The notes beneath the pieces are model-generated. The model did no database searches. It worked only from the letters and a program-made list of their open reading frames with translations, and was not told the DNA's origin. A stretch of DNA of 64,000 nt, taken from contig JBAOKB010000179.1 in the NCBI GenBank assembly GCA_037044905.1, positions 62,001 through 126,000 of the forward strand, in the 5' to 3' direction. This DNA is from Hortaea werneckii. Taxonomy: Eukaryota > Ascomycota > Dothideomycetes > Mycosphaerellales > Teratosphaeriaceae. Position numbers and translations under genes: made by a program. Shown here piece by piece: positions 32,972 to 44,521 of the stretch (position 1 is the first letter of the stretch; every line of letters starts with the position of its first letter).

Positions 32972-34534
32972 TTAATACCAGCCGTGGCCCTCCTCTCCTT
33001 TCTTCTCGTTCTTTGGGTTCAAGCTCAGCAACCTCTGACCCGGAATGGAGCCGCTCAATCGGCTTTCAAAGATACCGCTCACTGCTCTTCGGCCAACATG
33101 GCTAAAGCTTTCGTATTCGTGACCGCCCTCATGGTCAGCCACGTTCACGCCGTTCATTGAAGCCCATTCCGCCGAAGTGTGCGGGCTGCTTCCGTCCCCA
33201 AGATCACTCCATCTCGTTACGACGATCGAATGCTTAAATGGCCTCGCCGGATCCTTGGCATCTTCTATCATTTGGATCTCAACCAGATATTCAGTTGAAC
33301 ACTCAGGGCAGCGGCGCGCTGGCCGGCACCAATCGCATCCGCGGACGATGAAGTTCGGGTGTGCCAGACTTTTGTCGATCTTCGGTGCTTTCTTCAATTG
33401 CTGGATATAGCTTTGAGGTGGCGATGGAACATGAGAGAGTGCGCACTTGCAGAGGTCCATCATTTCGCCGTCACGCCAGTGAGCGCATACTGAGAAGTAT
33501 GGTGTGAATTCCTGCATCTCATACAGCAAATGTCGTTCGACAGTCTTGGTCGATTCTCTCGCGGGCGGAACGACTCTTTGAGAGACGACTCGCATTAGCA
33601 GCCGACCATCATGGATCATGTAACGAGTTCGGTGACTCCAGCCGCTCTCGGCATGTTTCCATCGTCGAGATAAGGAGTCGGGACTTATTCCATGCGCCGC
33701 AGAAATCTCGCTGCGCAAAGCTAATTGAACCCAGCCGTACGGAAGCTGTCTGTCGTGTGTTAAGCGTGTGCGTGGGAGAGTACTCGTCTTGACCAAGGGA
33801 CAAGTGAAAAGAGGGTTGTTGACATAGTCGGCCTTCAGGCTCTCTTTACCAGGTTTGAGACGCAGGTGGAATTTTGCACAAGGGAAGCAGAGGAGATGGC
33901 GGGGTAGCTGCGGATTCAAGTAATGCAGAACAGAGATCTTGAAATTTTTGTTCTGAGACTCATTCAAGTCCTTAAGTGGCTGGGGTCCCAACTTGCGCAA
34001 AAGCGTCTTCGAAGAGATCGCGAGACAGGCGGTATCGGCAGGGTTGAGGTGGGCTGTGATGTATCTCCACAGGTCGTCCGGTAGACTCTCGACCATTCGC
34101 TCGTGTCTGGTGGAAATGCGGCGCAGCTCGTCGGCCTGCGCTTTGGAGTCGAAATATGGGTTTCGAAGCTCCTCTTTCCCGACGGATTGGTCAATGAGCG
34201 AGTCGAAAGAATCATGGTGCGCCAATCTGTGAAGCATGTCGGTATCGTCTCGATTCTCCACGAGAGTCTCAGCTTGACTGAACATGGAATGGTCGCGTTC
34301 ACCGAGCTCGTTGACACCCTCCTGGTTAGAGCCGGCAATTTCGTCAGAAGCCCTTGCGGTGTACCTATGCTTGCGCGCATGGTCCTCGCGCTGTTTCGCC
34401 CGTCGTTCGGCGGCTTTGAGGTTATTACGGTCGATGGATGCTTGCGTGAATTGCTTGTTCGACCGCAGTGCTTTACTTATCCTAAGCACGACCTTGGTAG
34501 GCCATGCGTTGAGGTCTGGCGCATTCCACTCCAT
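32972..34534 (-). CDS. F-box-like protein with C4 motif
   Basis: Single-exon frame of 520 residues from the first ATG at 34534 (MEWNAPDLNAW); upstream in-frame codons offer only GTG. About 120 charged, disordered residues lead to VESLPDDLWRYITAHLNPADTACLAISSKTLLRKLG, a good F-box-like match (about residues 145-180). F-box proteins link substrates to SCF ubiquitin ligases through Skp1. The rest looks like the cysteine-containing fungal F-box tails: LLCFPCAKFH, MDLCKCALSHV and GCDWCRPARRCPECSTEYLVEI. The last of these contains a C-x2-C-x5-C-x2-C arrangement that could bind zinc. Substrate unknown. Confidence 0.8.
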   Translation of the reverse strand: MEWNAPDLNAWPTKVVLRISKALRSNKQFTQASIDRNNLKAAERRAKQREDHARKHRYTARASDEIAGSNQEGVNELGERDHSMFSQAETLVENRDDTDMLHRLAHHDSFDSLIDQSVGKEELRNPYFDSKAQADELRRISTRHERMVESLPDDLWRYITAHLNPADTACLAISSKTLLRKLGPQPLKDLNESQNKNFKISVLHYLNPQLPRHLLCFPCAKFHLRLKPGKESLKADYVNNPLFTCPLVKTSTLPRTRLTHDRQLPYGWVQLALRSEISAAHGISPDSLSRRWKHAESGWSHRTRYMIHDGRLLMRVVSQRVVPPARESTKTVERHLLYEMQEFTPYFSVCAHWRDGEMMDLCKCALSHVPSPPQSYIQQLKKAPKIDKSLAHPNFIVRGCDWCRPARRCPECSTEYLVEIQMIEDAKDPARPFKHSIVVTRWSDLGDGSSPHTSAEWASMNGVNVADHEGGHEYESFSHVGRRAVSGIFESRLSGSIPGQRLLSLNPKNEKKGEEGHGWY

Positions 34535-35437
34535 GGCTCCCAGGAAAAATGCGGTCCAGTTCAGACGTATGACGTCCTTCCCGGCTGTCCAAGGGCGGCG
34601 CTGTGCACCTCCGAGCGGTTTGCGAGAAGTACACGTACCGGGGCTGTAGTGCTCTGGTGGCCTGGTCGTCTTTTGCAAGTCAAGTGGGACGATAGGAAGA
34701 ACGGAAAGGCGCACAGAGTGCGATGAACAGAATCAGAAAAAGACATCGTCTTACCAATCTCTCAGTCTGAGCCGGCGCCTCCGGAACACCGTAGCAGTGA
34801 CGTGCGCCCAGGGACAACGCCTAGCGTAAAATCTCAGCGAGATCATGATCCTACCCGAATGTAGATCGCACTGCATGTTCTACTGCGTACCAAACTCCTG
34901 CGTCTTTGGGAGGGACAAGATAGCAAGTGCAGAGAGGGAGAGAGGGAGAGAGGAAGTGGTTCTGGAGAGAGAAAAGGAATGCAGACGAGCTGCCGCCTCG
35001 GCTGCCAACATGGCGAAGCTCCTTCCTGCTTTTGGACGGGCACTCCCGCTAGACATGCAGCGCAGAGGAGCCAATCAAGCGAGTTCCCTTGGCGTGATGC
35101 AAGACGAGGGCGAAGACGAGAGCGAGAGCGATAGGAATAGGATTTTTCGCAGTGAATGCATCTTGAAACCTCACCATCGCCTTCCGCTAAAAGAGTGCCG
35201 ATCATCGCGTCTATACATTATTACTATTAAACTACTCGCAAAAGGGTATCTTGTTCGTTCTGATCCTGGCCGAACCGAAGCAGGAACCGTAAGTTCAGCC
35301 CTTCATCATCCATCCAAAGCGTCCGCTGCCTTCGCATCATCCATCCAAAACATGTCATTCCTCTTCAAACAAACCACCGCTTCCTGCACCTGGTAGACTC
35401 CTAAGGTACATCGGCACCCTTGAGACTTGGTCCATTT
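34535..35437. promoter_or_regulatory. Upstream region of the F-box gene
   Basis: 903 bp between two minus-strand genes. It holds a GA-rich (CT on the coding strand) microsatellite at 34931-34956. No coding frame supported. Confidence 0.4.
34931..34956 (+). repeat. GA-rich microsatellite
   Basis: AGAGAGGG-type purine repeat; on the minus strand it is a CT-rich tract, common in fungal promoters. Confidence 0.75.
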
Positions 35438-36404
35438 CTACCTCAGCTTGTCCCCGGCATAGCTCCTACTCGGGCCACGATAGCGTCTCCGACCTTGGAT
35501 GCAGTCGAAGCACCAGACAATGGAGGCCACCAGCATCACACCGGTAGCGACCCACGTCAGTACCAGGAATTTGCTGCCCTTAGTTGCGCTAACCCCGATG
35601 TCATTGCCGTACTTGTTGATAACTTCGCTGGCTTTGACCGCAAAGGCGGTGGCAATGGCACTTGCGATTCCAATCACCAGGAAAGCCAACCAATCCGTCA
35701 TCACATTGACGAAAGACCACAGCCTCCCTTCGAGGAATATCGCAACCAGTGCTGTCAGAAATGCGATCGCGATCAGGGCGATGGCGATGCAGTAAAGCAC
35801 AAAGGTCGCGTTCGATGCTGCTTCGAGCGCTTGCAACCTATCGTTGATATCCTCAGGCCAATTGAGCTCGTCAAGGTTGACGTCCACCCCGCTCTTATTC
35901 AATTCCTTCTGAAGGACTTCCTTGGGATCGAACGTATACATCGCCGTCCTGTTGGAGCAACTAGTGACATTTTGGCTGATGTCGGAACTGTCCAGCGTCG
36001 CGTTGGGGACAGGGCCGGGAATATAGTAGCCCTCGCAGAAGTCCAGAAGGTGCGCGCTGTAGAAATCGTGGAGGCCCAGGTCTTTCGCGAAAGAGGTCAG
36101 CGTGTCCTCGATCTCATCCTCGATCGATGATGTGACGTTATGGATGAAGGAGGTAAGTGCGTTGTCGGAATCGCTGTCACTGCTACTGCTGTCTCCGTCG
36201 TCAAACAAGGATTGTCCTATCTGGGAGCTATTGAGCTAATTCCAGTTGTCAGCAGAGCACACAACACAATCCGGTCATTGCTCTTACAGTGACGACAGCA
36301 TAGTCCTCCATAAAACCCTTCTTTGACCCAGCGAAGAGGCATAGGAAGGATAGAATCAGCGCGGCCGCGCTCAGCGCTACCGGTAAGATTGCCAAGAGCC
36401 GCAT
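35438..36404 (-). CDS. SUR7/PalI-family four-helix plasma membrane protein
   Basis: Two exons, 36288-36404 and 35438-36235, joined across a 52-nt intron (donor GTAAGA, acceptor TTAG), give 304 residues. Start is the ATG at 36404 (MRLLAILPVALS); further upstream only TTG is in frame. Topology is that of the family. Helix 1 is near residues 4-25. A ~140-residue extracellular loop has a Cys pair (LLDFCEGYYI, TSCSNRT) and sequons (HNVT, PNAT, QNVT, SNRT, SNAT). Three more helices follow (FVLYCIAIALIAIAFLTALV, WLAFLVIGIASAIATAFAV, FLVLTWVATGVMLVASIVW) and a basic tail. Sur7-type proteins mark eisosomes/MCC domains, while PalI-type proteins act in pH sensing. Which branch this is cannot be settled here. 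Confidence 0.88.
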
Positions 36405-36883
36405 CGCAACAGTGGTGTGTGTTACAGGCAAATTGCAACGCGTAGATGGATGCTCACAATGTCAACACAAGTTCGAGGAGATATTTGACTAAACTTTGCG
36501 CGTCTTGAGTCGCGCCCATGCCTTCTTATTCTGGCGTGGAACGTGACTTTGCGTCACCACCAGCTACTCATGGTCGTCCACATGGCATGGAACAATCCGC
36601 GACAGGATTGGTTTGCGAAAGGAGCGCGTGAGGCTCGAAGCGAACAGTGAGACTGCCAAATGACGTGAGGCACAAGGCTGTAGAGAAAGATTGCAGGGAT
36701 ATAATCAAGTTTCAGCGTGGTCTGTGCCTGACAGCGGTGAAACTGCCCAATCGCTAGCGTGACCGAATCACACCGTGCGGTAAACATGGTGGCCAGCGCA
36801 ATATGCGATATCTCTGCAAACGGTCGATGTTATTGTTCGCGACTAATGCATGGCTTCATCAGGCTGTGAAAGTGAATCGTACA
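36405..36883. promoter_or_regulatory. Upstream region of the SUR7-family gene
   Basis: 479 bp gene-free stretch between two minus-strand genes. Confidence 0.4.
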
Positions 36884-37982
36884 TCACGCGGCGCCTCCCA
36901 GAACGCGACTCTCAAGCGAGTATTCAGCAATGGCGCCAAGCATTCCAACACCTATTACGGCCAGTGTCCAAGGATTCCCAATCTCCCTGAGTCTGGGCCA
37001 GAAGCTGTTCTTCTCTGCTCTCCACTGTTGGAGTTGTTGGTGCTTAGTAGGGTTGTGCTTGGAATAGCGCTCTAATTGATATTCCTCGTTTTGCCTGCAT
37101 TCGTCATTAGCAACCATGGAAGCATGACGGCATGTCGCTGGAAACTCACTTGTCTCCTCCGATGAGTCGCAAGAACAGGTAATTGGCGACAGGGCCAAGT
37201 ACCTGCAGAGGTGTAAAAAGTCTCGCGCCGTAGCACCATAAGGGAAGGGCGAAATGGCATAATGCGTCACCTAGGTAGTTTGGATGTCTGACGATGCTCC
37301 AGACACCGCTTGTGTACAGATCCGGGCGTTCTGCTTGCTTATGTGCTTCGAGCTGGTAGTCTGAAAGCGTCTCCAGCACCAAACCTGACGTGAACAGCCC
37401 CGCGGCTGCCCAACGTGCGTACTGCGCAAGTTCTCGTGTTGGGCCGACAAATCCAGTGAGTTCATCGACACGCATGGCAGTGGTGAATGGCAGTGCAATG
37501 ATGGCTTGGAACACAGCTTCCATGCCAAACAGTACGACCGCGTCCTTATTCCAGAATCCAGGCTCTTTCTTCACTTCCGTATATCTTGCATCGTCATCGC
37601 CTCTCTTTAGACTCCGGCTTGCGACTCTGTAAGTCAGACGAGTGCCCCATACCGTCACAGCACCAAGCAGGACCTTCTGATAGAAGTCAAGTCCAGACCA
37701 TGCACTACCAAAGCTCTTGCCAGAAACCATGTGCCGCCCGACAGCTGTGTACCAAGCGTTCGTGACCATTCCTGTTGCCCACAGATAGTCTTTTACTTCG
37801 ACGCGGTCCGTCGACCGCGAGACGCCGTATGCAATCACACTAAGACCGCCATGAAGGGCAATTGAGGGGAGGAGGGTAGATCGCGCGATGCCGAGCGTCG
37901 TTGCTGGGATTGCGTTTTCGAAAGATACGCTGTTGAGCAGGTGCGATGGCACCGGCTCACTTTGTCGAGCTATTTTATTCAT
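36884..37982 (-). CDS. DUF1295-family integral membrane protein (steroid 5-alpha-reductase-like)
   Basis: Two exons, 37150-37982 and 36884-37094, joined across a 55-nt intron (donor GTGAGT, acceptor TGCAG), give 347 residues. Start is the ATG at 37982 (MNKIARQ). Several hydrophobic helices precede the diagnostic motif SGVWSIVRHPNYLGDALCHF, which matches the RHPNY-x-G signature of DUF1295, 5-alpha-reductase and isoprenylcysteine methyltransferase-type enzymes. The Arg-His-Pro-Asn-Tyr element binds the cofactor in characterised relatives. The C-terminal exon contains LERYSKHNPTKHQQLQ and a final hydrophobic helix. An ER or mitochondrial membrane location and a redox reaction on a lipid are inferences. 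Substrate unknown. Confidence 0.85.
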
Positions 37983-38679
37983 TATGGCGGATGTGCCTCT
38001 GCACTCATCGCAAGGGTTTGGAAAGGAATGACCTGGGAGGCTCAAGGGTTAAGATAGAACAGAGGAGCAATGATGCAATATTACTTCATCCTCAAACGCG
38101 ATCCGTGCATGCAGACGGTCGCAGAGGTGTCGCGAGTCGTGTTGAGGCGGAATGCCACGGCATCATAATGAAAGTTCTTGGCTGTCGTTGTATCGTTGTC
38201 GCCCTGCGAGATATAGATGCAATGCTTTCTGCAAGACGGACTCTTGACTTCGTTCGCAGTGACAGCAGACTCGTGATCTTACATCCTTGCCCACTTGCTC
38301 CGCAGAATGCCGCATCGACTATCACCCTGGCATAGCATGCGACTTCATCGCGTGGAGCCATACAGGAGATGAAGTGCCATCCTGAGGACACCCGGAAATG
38401 AATACAATTTACATCGGCTTGCTCACTGTTATGGCAAGAACATAGGTGTACGTACCCGGGTATTTGCTGTGAGTCGCATTGCATAACACGTGGGACGCTT
38501 CCATCGGGGGATTGCCACATGTCGTGGGTATCAATTCGCGCTTCACCACCGAGACTACCACGCGACCCCGAACAAATGCATATTGTCGAGACGCATACCC
38601 TGTCAGAGAGGACCGACAAAGTGGGCAAAATGAGTGTGTTCATCTCTCGCCGATAGTGTGCTGGAAAAGACTTGGAGTC
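37983..38679. promoter_or_regulatory. Divergent region between DUF1295 gene and YEA4-like transporter
   Basis: 697 bp between divergent start codons. No coding frame supported. Confidence 0.45.
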
Positions 38680-39942
38680 ATGGTAGTCGCAGTCGGCTCG
38701 CTCAGCACTGTGCTGTTGATATTCGGAGGGTGCTGCTCCAATGTTTTTGCTCTTGAAGCGCTGATTAGGTATGTCTTGGATTCATCGTAATGAGACCGGC
38801 GGCATTCTAACTGTAGACGCAGGAGCGAACAAAGTAGTGGTATGTTCATCTCACAGCGCACAAGATCCCCTGGCTAGTCTAATCGCGTTTGAAGGCCTCC
38901 TGATCACCTTCTTTCAGTTTCTGTTCACGGCAATCGCAGCCACACCCTCTCAGCTGGCTCTCAAGGATGGAACACTGTTCAGAAGACCGACGGTCCCAAT
39001 GGTCCGATGGGGCTACATCGCCCTGCTGTTCTACGGCATCAACATGCTAAACAATTGGGCTTTTGCCTTTAGCATCAGTGTGCCTGTGCACATAATTTTG
39101 CGAAGCTTTGGCTCTGTCACAACAATGCTAGCAGGTGTCATTCGCGGAAAGAAGTATAGCACTCTGCAAGTGTTGAGCGTGGCTCTTCTGACGCTGGGTG
39201 TGCTTGTCAGCGCGTGGGCAGACTCGGAGAGTAAAGTAGGTGTCAATCACACTAAGCCTCAACAATTGACTCTGACCAGGTCTTTTAGGGCAAATCGATG
39301 ACGATGGAGACGACTACGACCACATCTGAATTCGCAACGGGGCTGTTCATCCTTCTCGTTGCCCAGCTTCTGTCGGCATACATGGGCGCATACGTCGAGG
39401 ACACGTATAGCAAGTATGGTGCCAGCTGGACCGAGAATCTCTTCTACAGTCATTTTCTCAGCTTGCCTATGTTCATGCCCTTGTCCAACAATCTACGGCA
39501 ACAATACGACAGATTGACGAGAACGCCTCCCTTGCGATTACGCCCGGATTTACTGTCTTCCAGCAAGCTGCACCCGCTCTGGAATCTACTACCGGACTGG
39601 GTCTTTGATGCCATCTGCGATTTCATCGAAACGAGGCCGCAAGGAATACTCTTCCTGATGATCAATGCACTTACGCAACTTGCGTGCATCTCTGGAGTGA
39701 ATCTGCTATCCGCCAAGTCTTCTGCAGTCACAGTGACCATCGTACTAAACATCAGGAAACTCGTGTCTTTTATCCTGAGCACAATCCTGTTCGGACACGA
39801 GCTGAGCGGTAAGATGATTATCGGCTCGGCGTTAGTGTTTGGTAGCGGTGCATTGTACGGATGGGAGACTAGCTGGCGACTGCCTTCGGCTAGACGCAAA
39901 ACTCAGGCGAGACAGAGCAATGGAGCTATCAAGCAGTCGTAG
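38680..39942 (+). CDS. YEA4: UDP-GlcNAc transporter, UAA family (YEA4-like)
   Basis: ER/Golgi nucleotide-sugar antiporter feeding chitin or glycan synthesis. My model has exons 38680-38768, 38878-39235 and 39289-39942, giving 366 residues. The start VGSLSTVLLIFGGCCSNVFALEAL matches the yeast Yea4 N-terminus (FGGCCSNV). It continues LLITFFQFLF, MLNNWAFAFSISVPVHIILRSFG and GKKYSTLQVLSVALLTLGV. The last exon has the family pattern AQLLSAYMGAYVEDTYSKYG, WTENLFYSHFLSLPMFMP, GVNLLSAKSSAVTVTIVLNI and RKLVSFILSTILFG. The first intron is the uncertain part: I chose the acceptor at 38877 because it restores the yeast spacing between the CCSN and LITF motifs. Acceptors near 38816 or 38822 run into a stop. 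The second intron (53 nt) is clean. Confidence 0.88.
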
Positions 39943-41260
39943 CAGTGCACGGGGCAAGGGAAGGCATTATATTACATGCGATGTGTCTATAGCAGCCTAT
40001 AGTACCGTTGATTTTCAACGGCGTTACACGTGCTATCATGCTATGCCACGTTTGAACATCTGTGCAGATTCCGCTGCACCGGTTCGATAAGCGGGCACTG
40101 CAGTCTTCATTTCGTCGCAATCAACATTTGCACGAAGCGTCTCTTTACTTCATTACTAGAAGCTCCTTTCGTGCGTGATAGCGCTGATATTGAAAGCAAC
40201 CATAATGGCTCGGATGAAAGGCTAAGCCTAGATCCGAAGGTCGATGCGAGGACGTGCCTATCGCTTTATCTTACTCACTTTTTCGCGCAAAGAATAAGCT
40301 TCATCGGTAGATGCTACGGTCTGATGCAGGCTGAACAGGCTTCAGCTCGGCTTGCCGATCAGCGAAGCCACTTCTCCGCATGGTGCGGTGCTTGCCGAAC
40401 CCAATGCGACGTTGGTTTGCGCAAAAATCACGTCGGGTGAACACAAATTACATATGACAGCTGTGGGAAGAGCAGAATGAGGAAAGCAGCAGGTGCGGTG
40501 TCGATGCTTCCTTCCGGAGGGTAAAACGAGCGTGTAGAAGGACAGGGTTGTTAAATTGTTCCGGCTTGGCCTGGTGTGTTGTACAGTCGCACAAACCTAG
40601 GTAAGTAAGTTTCAAAAGGCCAGATGCCATGGTACTATAGGCAGGAGGTAGATAGAGTGGTGCATCTCCTGTGAAGGCCTGGCCTGTGGTCTGGCTTCAG
40701 TTGCCGGTAAGCCTACAGAGCGGTGTGATTAGAGACAAGATCTGGGTCGGGCTTTATGATGTCCGGAAACGAGCGCATGCCATCCACTATGGATGAAGTG
40801 AGCAAATAACGAGCACATCATATGAGAGTGAAGATCATCTCCAACAAAGGAGCCTAGCAAGCAGCCGAGTCTCCGAGAGCACCTGCAGCGACTTTGCCAC
40901 GCTATGTGGTTGATCCCTTGCAGGTTTACGGGGCGGCAAAGCATGGGACCGATTGGCAGTGGCCGCAGCGGTAGCAATGGCTAGAACGGCGCCAGCCAGC
41001 AGCTAGTAGGCAGGCTTTCCAAATCGTGGACCTCATGCAAAGCATATGGTCGCAGGCTTGGCTTCCCCCCATGCTCCGCCACGATGTGACAAGAGATGGG
41101 TTCAGAAAGTCAAGTGGGCGAACGCATCACCCCGTCGTCGGGAGTGAATGCCGCTGCCGGTCGTGTCTCGTGGAGGGTGGATGGATGGGCTGTGCAGGTA
41201 GGAGGAACTGTATGAAGACCGAGATTTGGGCGCGGGGGGACGGGGGCGATTGTGTCAACG

Positions 41261-41289
41261 GTGGTGTGGTGGTGGTGGTGGTGGTGGTT
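41261..41289 (+). repeat. GTG triplet microsatellite
   Basis: Run of GTG triplets, seen directly. Confidence 0.8.
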
Positions 41290-41760
41290 GGCGTTTGCCG
41301 CCGCGCCTGTAACACTAAGTGCGTGTAACGTCGCGGCGGGAGCCGAGCCATTCTTGCATGATGTGAGGATGGGGAGAGGCAGGTAAATTGAGTTGTTCGT
41401 CGTCGAAGCCTTGTCGGCAACGGGTGAATTCTAATCTCTATGATTGCCCTCGGATTCCACATCATCGCTAGCACGTGAATCCATCGCAGCCATCGGGTCT
41501 TGACACATCGAAAAGGCTTTTGGCGTCGCGGCGACTGCCGGACTGACCGGTGTCAACTAGGGCAGGGCAGGGTGTCGCCATTATCACCATCTGTGCTGAG
41601 CTAAGATTTCGACAACCCGAATCTGCCTGACTAGCTACTCCGGTTGCCTCTGTGCCCTGATGCCTGCTCCGCTTCTGCTTCACGTGTTCGGCCACTAGCG
41701 TGCTGCCGATCATCTTCCTACGAGATTGTGGCTTCGACACTGCCGCGGTCGACGTCCCAC

Positions 41761-41798
41761 TACGACGACTACTACTACTACCACTACTACTACGACTG
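41761..41798 (+). repeat. CTA/CGA triplet microsatellite
   Basis: Run of CTA triplets with CGA and CCA interruptions. Confidence 0.75.
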
Positions 41799-41920
41799 AC
41801 TAACTTACATACACCCCGTACATACACATCCCCCCATCCATTCCCACTATCATCCCCCTTCTCTCCTGCTGGCGCCCGTCGCAACCGCAACTCCCGCTGG
41901 CACCGCAACATCACCGCGTA

Positions 41921-41940
41921 GCAGCAGCAGCAGCAGCGGC
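41921..41940 (+). repeat. AGC triplet microsatellite
   Basis: Six consecutive GCA/CAG triplets. Confidence 0.75.
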
Positions 41941-42910
41941 AAAACCCTGATCGCGCCGGAGCGTGCTTGACAGCGGATCCTCGAATCACCAGCCGCCAGG
42001 GCCGGTAGCACAGATCGAACAGCTACAAGTTCATGCAAGGCACAGGACAAAGACACCACTGGGCCATGACACAGGCTCGCTCATGACGAGGCCCTCCGCT
42101 CACTTTTTGCCTCTCTTCCCACGCCTGGCCCTACACCCGGCTGACTATTTCCTGTCTGCGCGCCATTGATTCGCACGCCGTGACCTGGCTGCCCCGCCAT
42201 TGCCACCACCCGACCTCTGCCTCTGCCTCTCAAGGTCAGCTTCACACGTGAAGCTCTGTCTGGCCCGGCGGCTCATTCACATCGTTCGGCGCGTGGCCCT
42301 TCCGACGCGACGCGAAACCTCAACTCCCATCCCGCCGACGCTCGTCCTGACCATCGCGCTCGCCGCCGGCTGCGCGAGGTGACTACCGTTGATCCTCACC
42401 ATCCCCGGCTACCTGGATTCCGTTTCGCCGCTATCCAAGCAATTGCGCGATCCAGGGTCTGCTGCCCGCGAGCTGCTGCAGCCCCTTCCGCTTTGAGCAA
42501 CACTCGGACAAGCCTGGTGTAATTGCATCCACGAGCCCATCACCCTGTGCGCTCACAGTGCCAGCTTTTTCCTCGTGCCCTCAACGCACTCTTCCATTCC
42601 TTCCTCTTACCAACTGTACGTTAATTCTCCGACGAGACGTGCAACGCGACCCCGCATCGCACCACGCTGTCGTTCCGCAGCATTGTGCCTGGCAGAGTCT
42701 AACTATCGTCCAGGTGCTAGCTGGCACGGAGAGGCCCGGGTCCTTTCTGCCCAAAGGCTATACCACGCACGAACCAAACTCAACACACTCTGCCTCTAGC
42801 AACTGCGTCGGCTGTTTAGATTGCCGAGACGGCCTCACCGAACGGCCTTGACTTATTAACCCTACGTTCACGTTGCTCGACTTGGCCTATCTTTGCAGGC
42901 CGGCACTACC

Positions 42911-44521
42911 ATGGCGTCGCCAACACCTCCAACACAGCACCACCACCCTCAAGGCTTGCCCTCGATAAGCAGCTTGACAAATGAATTCCCAAGACCATCG
43001 TCACAGCGCTCACCTGATCAGCACTCCCTCAACGACTCTACACGGGACTCCGGAACATGGCAACCACCTCAAAGTAAGCGTAAGTCCTTCAATCCTGTAG
43101 CCTTCACTCGTTCGTAGTTTGCTCGCCTCTGCGCCTTCCTAGAGCCTTGTCTTGAACCAGCATTTCCAGCCATTTATACATTGATTCACGATTGAGACTG
43201 ACATCAGTATTGCAGACAATTCAGCCAATAATCAGGGCTTACATCTGTCGACTCTTCTGAATCCAGACGATTCGCCACCAAGGCAATCAATACCAAGCAC
43301 TCCACAGTCTGCTCGGATTCCGGTGACCTCACAGGCAGGGAACTCGCAGCTTCCGTCTATCAACCAAGGCTTCCAGCATGATCCGAATAGGGACTCTCGC
43401 GACTATGCGGCGACGCTGGACTCACGACGAAGCAGCGTTGACAGCCGCATGCACCAAGGCTTCAACAATCTCTACATCAATAACAACAACAATAACACGC
43501 CGCAGTCACCATACGAAAGCGCGAATACCTCGCAGGTCTCGCTGGCTGCAAGTCTAAGGCGGCCGAACGGAGTCCCAATGTCACCATTAAGTGGACGATC
43601 TAGCGTATCTAGGCATCCCGCGCCTCGTGTAGCCCCTCCGATTATGCCCGTCGGACGGATGCCTGGAGGTCCCGACCCAACAGCAGCCAAGCCAACCCAA
43701 GGTTTTGCATGGGCTTTCCCAGATCAAGCGATACCGGAAGAGAGAAGAACGTCAGACAGCGGCGACTCTAGCGTCAGTCGTGGCGTGTCAAGACAGAACA
43801 GCTTCGCGGCTTCTTCCATCAGGAGTAGCATATTCTCCACAGACTCCCATCTTCCGCCGGGACAAAGGCGCTTCGACGAGGGCGATGCTACTACCCACCA
43901 TCACTCGATGCAGCACCGTTCCATTCAACGCTTGCAAAACGACGCTCAAGCTCAGGCAGTCGGCAACTATAGTCGTACACCAGAGCTCCGGGTCAGTCAC
44001 AAGCTTGCGGAGCGCAAGCGCAGAAGCGAAATGAAAGACCTTTTCGAGGATCTGAACAAAGCTGTTCCAGCGAATGGCGGCACAAAAGCTAGCAAATGGG
44101 AGATTCTAACCAAAGGTATGTATTATCGAGTGTTTTAATTGTCAGAATGGTCTCTAATTGCCTCATAGCTATCGATTACATTCGGTCCGCTCAGCACAAC
44201 GAGCGTCAATTGGCTGCGGAAGTACAGCGGCTTCAACGCGAGGCTGATTATGCTCGTGAATCACACAAGGAGAACGAGATGTTAAAGACAGAGGTTCAAG
44301 TGATGCACCAGCATCTCAGACGGTTGGACCCTAATGTGACGCATGTCTATGGCCATTTCACGAACCAACTTAGCCAGGCACAAGGATCACAGTCAAGCGG
44401 TGGTGGAATATCACTTCCACCACTCGCAAATCAAGGCGCAACTGGATCTGGATACGGGAACGGACCTCCAGCTCCAGGAGCTGCAATGCAAGGAGTCGAG
44501 TATGGAGGATACGGAAGATGA
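42911..44521 (+). CDS. bHLH transcription factor
   Basis: Three exons: 42911-43079, 43216-44115 and 44169-44521, giving 473 residues. The first 310 residues are Ser/Pro/Asn/Gln-rich and disordered, with an Asn run (YINNNNNNTP). The bHLH starts near residue 316: basic SHKLAERKRRSEMKDLF, then LNKAVPANGGTKASKWEIL, and helix 2 AIDYIRSAQHNERQLAAEV. The 53-nt intron splits helix 2. A leucine-zipper-like extension (LQREADYARESHKENEMLKT) follows, so this is a bHLH-zipper. The His-Glu-Arg-type basic region (H..xERxR) predicts E-box (CANNTG) binding. Fungal proteins of this type (Esc1-like) control differentiation in known cases; the function here is not known. The end of exon 1 has two overlapping in-frame donors. 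Confidence 0.88.
43074..43085 (+). promoter_or_regulatory. Tandem splice donors GTAAGC/GTAAGT in the bHLH gene
   Basis: Two donor-like hexamers lie back to back at 43074 and 43080. Both are in phase 1 and join exon 2 at 43216 in frame, so use of the first drops two residues (Ser-Lys). The second (GTAAGT) is the stronger consensus. Confidence 0.6.

Larger units (their letters stand above)
39943..42910. other. Gene-free 3 kb stretch ahead of the bHLH gene
   Basis: The longest gene-free interval here. The distal half holds several microsatellites: GTG (41261-41289), CTA (41761-41798) and AGC (41921-41940). From about 41700 to 42900 the plus strand is C/T-rich with many short upstream ATGs. This is typical of the long promoters and leaders of fungal developmental transcription factors. 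No frame carries a recognisable motif. Confidence 0.5.

Noticed and set aside
41468..41989. Cys-rich minus-strand frame of 173 codons
   Set aside because: The Cys run comes from an AGC triplet repeat read in antisense. No homology pattern or signal peptide.
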